From assembly GCA_018376535.1 (NCBI GenBank), contig JAHABC010000003.1, positions 80,226-144,225 on the forward strand: a stretch of 64,000 bases of DNA. Direction: 5' to 3'. Both the position numbers and the translations under genes were made by a program. Below the pieces are notes generated by a model. It was not told the DNA's origin. It made no database searches and worked only from the letters and a program-made list of their open reading frames with translations. How positions within the stretch are numbered: position 1 is the stretch's first letter; every line of letters begins with the position of its first letter. Positions 62,561 through 64,000 of this stretch are shown piece after piece. This DNA comes from Ruminococcus sp. (lineage in GTDB: Bacteria; Bacillota; Clostridia; Oscillospirales; Ruminococcaceae).

Positions 62561-63956
62561 TAGTGGCGGCATTTTTCTTCTTGAAACGGCTCTGCGACCA
62601 GCCCGATTTGCCCTGATACTCCTTGTAAACAGGCTCCAGCTCGTCACGGTGCTTCATCTTTGCAATGAGCGTGTCGATAGCTGTAAACTTCTTTTTCAGA
62701 TCGGCACGCTCAGTTGTGTGGTCATCGGAGTGAGGTGTATTGAAGAAGAATCCAGACAGCTCGCTGAATGACATAACGCCACCAGCTTCAAGGTCTGCGA
62801 TGATTTCGTTTGCTCTGCCCATACCTCTGATAGCTTTCCACGGATCTTCTTTCTTTTCAGGTGCTTTACTCTCCGTAGGTGTGGGCTGTGGTGTCCGGGC
62901 AGACGGTTCAGGCTTCGGATTGATAGCAGTTGCGTTAAGCATATCAAGCTGTGCCTGCCGTCTTGCTCGTCGGGCTGCAAAGAACTTCTCCACCTGTTCC
63001 GCAGCAGCTTTTCTCTTTGCGGTTTCACTTGTTTCGGTGATAGTTTCAGGCTCGGCAGATTGTTTCGGCTTTGTCGGTGCGGTGACTGTCTGTGTCGGCT
63101 TCGGCTCGGTCTTTGGAACAACAGGCTTCGGCGCTTCGATAAGCATATCGGGAGTGACATTCGCCGCTGACAGCTTTTCCTGTATCTCCGCTATCTGCTC
63201 GGCTATGCGTTCGGGGGTGAAGTCTGCGCCCAGGGTGTCGGCTCTTGTAAACTTCTGTTGACCGTCACCTGATAAACGGAATTTCAGCTTGACCTTATTG
63301 CTTGGCTTGTAAACATATTCGATACTGCACTCCGAACATTTTTCAAGAAAATCCTTGAAGTCACGGCTGTAAAGCATGACCTCCGCAATCCTGACACGGA
63401 GCTTATCTTTCCACGACTTGCCCTCTTTCTGCATATTCCTCTCAAAGTGAGATACCCCATGTCCCTTTTCAGGCTCGGAGATAACAGATATACCGTGTTC
63501 AGCACATATCTCGTCCGAAATCTCACGCAACTCTGCCCACGCTCTTTCAGACTTTCTGCCTTGATTATGCTCGGTGGTAAAGCTCAGACCGTTATACAGA
63601 TTTGTGTTGTTGAAAATGATGTGGCAATGCAGGTGCGACTTGTCATGATGAACAGCAATGACATACTGATAATCGCCTTTCAGATAACGGTCGCACAGCT
63701 CCTCTCCGATCTGCATAGCTTGTTCGGGCGTGACTTCACCGGGGGCAAAGCTCTGTATCATGTGGTAGGCAAGGATTTGGGTGCGTCCTGTTCCTGTGTT
63801 TCGGACGGCTCGGAAGTCCTCGCTTGCTCCTGCGCTATCGGCTCGGCAAGCATAAGAGTTGACATATAAACCGTCGATGGTCTTATCATCTCTTGTGATG
63901 TAAGCGATCGCTGCGCTGACTGTTGCCCTGATCGTATGGATAGAAGTGTATGCCAA
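62547..63956 (-). CDS. MobP-type relaxase/mobilisation nuclease
   Basis: It starts at TTG 63956, 10 nt after AAAGGGG. The 469-residue protein has an N-terminal relaxase domain (1 to about 230) with TSIHTIRATVSAAIAYI, a catalytic Tyr region and the metal-binding three-His motif HHDKSHLHCHIIFNNTN; then a Pro/Thr/Glu-rich linker (about 270-370) and a C-terminal helical part. It would nick at an oriT for conjugative transfer; oriT and mobC would be expected upstream, outside the window. It ends at a TGA after which the reading continues in the +1 frame. Confidence 0.9.
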   Translation of the reverse strand: MAYTSIHTIRATVSAAIAYITRDDKTIDGLYVNSYACRADSAGASEDFRAVRNTGTGRTQILAYHMIQSFAPGEVTPEQAMQIGEELCDRYLKGDYQYVIAVHHDKSHLHCHIIFNNTNLYNGLSFTTEHNQGRKSERAWAELREISDEICAEHGISVISEPEKGHGVSHFERNMQKEGKSWKDKLRVRIAEVMLYSRDFKDFLEKCSECSIEYVYKPSNKVKLKFRLSGDGQQKFTRADTLGADFTPERIAEQIAEIQEKLSAANVTPDMLIEAPKPVVPKTEPKPTQTVTAPTKPKQSAEPETITETSETAKRKAAAEQVEKFFAARRARRQAQLDMLNATAINPKPEPSARTPQPTPTESKAPEKKEDPWKAIRGMGRANEIIADLEAGGVMSFSELSGFFFNTPHSDDHTTERADLKKKFTAIDTLIAKMKHRDELEPVYKEYQGKSGWSQSRFKKKNAATIEDA

Positions 63957-64000
63957 ATTTCGTTTACCCCTTTCTTTATCATAGCCTTTAGTTTCGCATA

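Larger units (their letters stand above)
54052..64000. mobile_element. Putative acquired island with agr system, recombinase and relaxase
   Basis: From about 54.06 kb codon choice and base composition differ from the left part, a resident gene is truncated at the junction, and the segment ends with a serine recombinase and relaxase. The right boundary is outside the window and no attachment site can be defined. The 54.2-61.5 kb and 61.6-64 kb parts also differ from each other, so the island may be composite. Confidence 0.6.

Noticed and set aside
62424..63869. Several long plus-strand frames opposite the relaxase
   Set aside because: Open only because of the GC-rich codon use of the relaxase on the other strand; no initiation signals or families.
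1..64000. CRISPR arrays, tRNA and rRNA genes
   Set aside because: No regularly spaced repeats, tRNA cloverleaf sequences with TTC-type loops, or rRNA stretches were noticed in reading through the window.

Overview
The window looks like the chromosome of a low-GC, anaerobic, fibre-degrading Firmicute close to Ruminococcus (Oscillospiraceae). The reasons are a dockerin-bearing GH48 cellulase, further dockerin proteins, a sodium/proton-type Rnf complex, a T-box-controlled trp operon, an AgrBD quorum system, and AT-rich DNA with AGGAGG-type ribosome binding sites. The species cannot be fixed from the sequence alone.

Layout. 1-5.5 kb (minus): the S10 ribosomal protein operon from rpsJ to a truncated rpsQ, with a good promoter and a roughly 300-nt leader holding an intrinsic terminator. 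5.6-9.5 kb (minus): a LysM/G5/M23 cell-wall peptidase, then gpmB-like phosphatase, rluA-like pseudouridine synthase and luxS. 9.7-15.8 kb (plus): apbE followed by rnfCDGEAB, a ferredoxin:NAD+ ion pump with the enzyme that flavinylates it. 15.8-19.0 kb (minus): an AraC regulator, nadC and nadB. 19.3-22.2 kb (minus): the GH48-Big2-dockerin cellulase. 22.7-27.2 kb (plus): a GldA/GldF/GldG-like ABC system with a DUF4340 protein. 27.4-30.7 kb (plus): an unusual fusion of an O6-alkylguanine-DNA methyltransferase to a hybrid histidine kinase. 30.7-33.3 kb (minus): an SDR reductase and two YdbS/YdbT-type PH-domain membrane proteins. 33.5-35.9 kb (plus): an LTA-synthase-like protein and a thioesterase. 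36.0-43.3 kb (plus): a Trp-specific T-box and trpEGDCFBA, with an extra small membrane-protein gene between trpD and trpC. 43.5-44.4 kb: cytidine deaminase and a small lipoprotein. 44.6-46.4 kb (minus): marR-MATE with tandem operators. 46.5-51.2 kb: glgP-malQ, flanked by two IS200/IS605-end-like remnants, and a PF06541 membrane protein. 51.4-52.8 kb: gap and an HPr-like protein. 52.9-54.05 kb: two tandem half-dockerin proteins, the second without its 5' end.

From about 54.06 kb to the right edge the DNA changes character and looks like an acquired island. Its first part (54.2-61.5 kb) is a complete agr circuit: LytTR regulator, GHKL sensor kinase, AgrB, two overlapping AgrD-like precursors that are easily overlooked, and directly downstream a large secreted alpha/beta-hydrolase with a C-terminal family 3 cellulose-binding module. 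A pair of 12-nt direct repeats 21 nt apart lies just upstream of the agrB promoter, as expected for a LytTR/AgrA site. The second part (61.6-64 kb) is visibly GC-richer and carries a serine recombinase and a MobP-type relaxase whose C-terminus is in another frame.

The most notable observations are the twin autoinducer precursors in an operon with a cellulose-targeted hydrolase, the DNA-repair/histidine-kinase fusion, the tandem and distal copies of one MarR-type operator, and the relaxase frameshift at a GCT TGA C site. Similarity statements rest on recognising family motifs by eye; no search was run.
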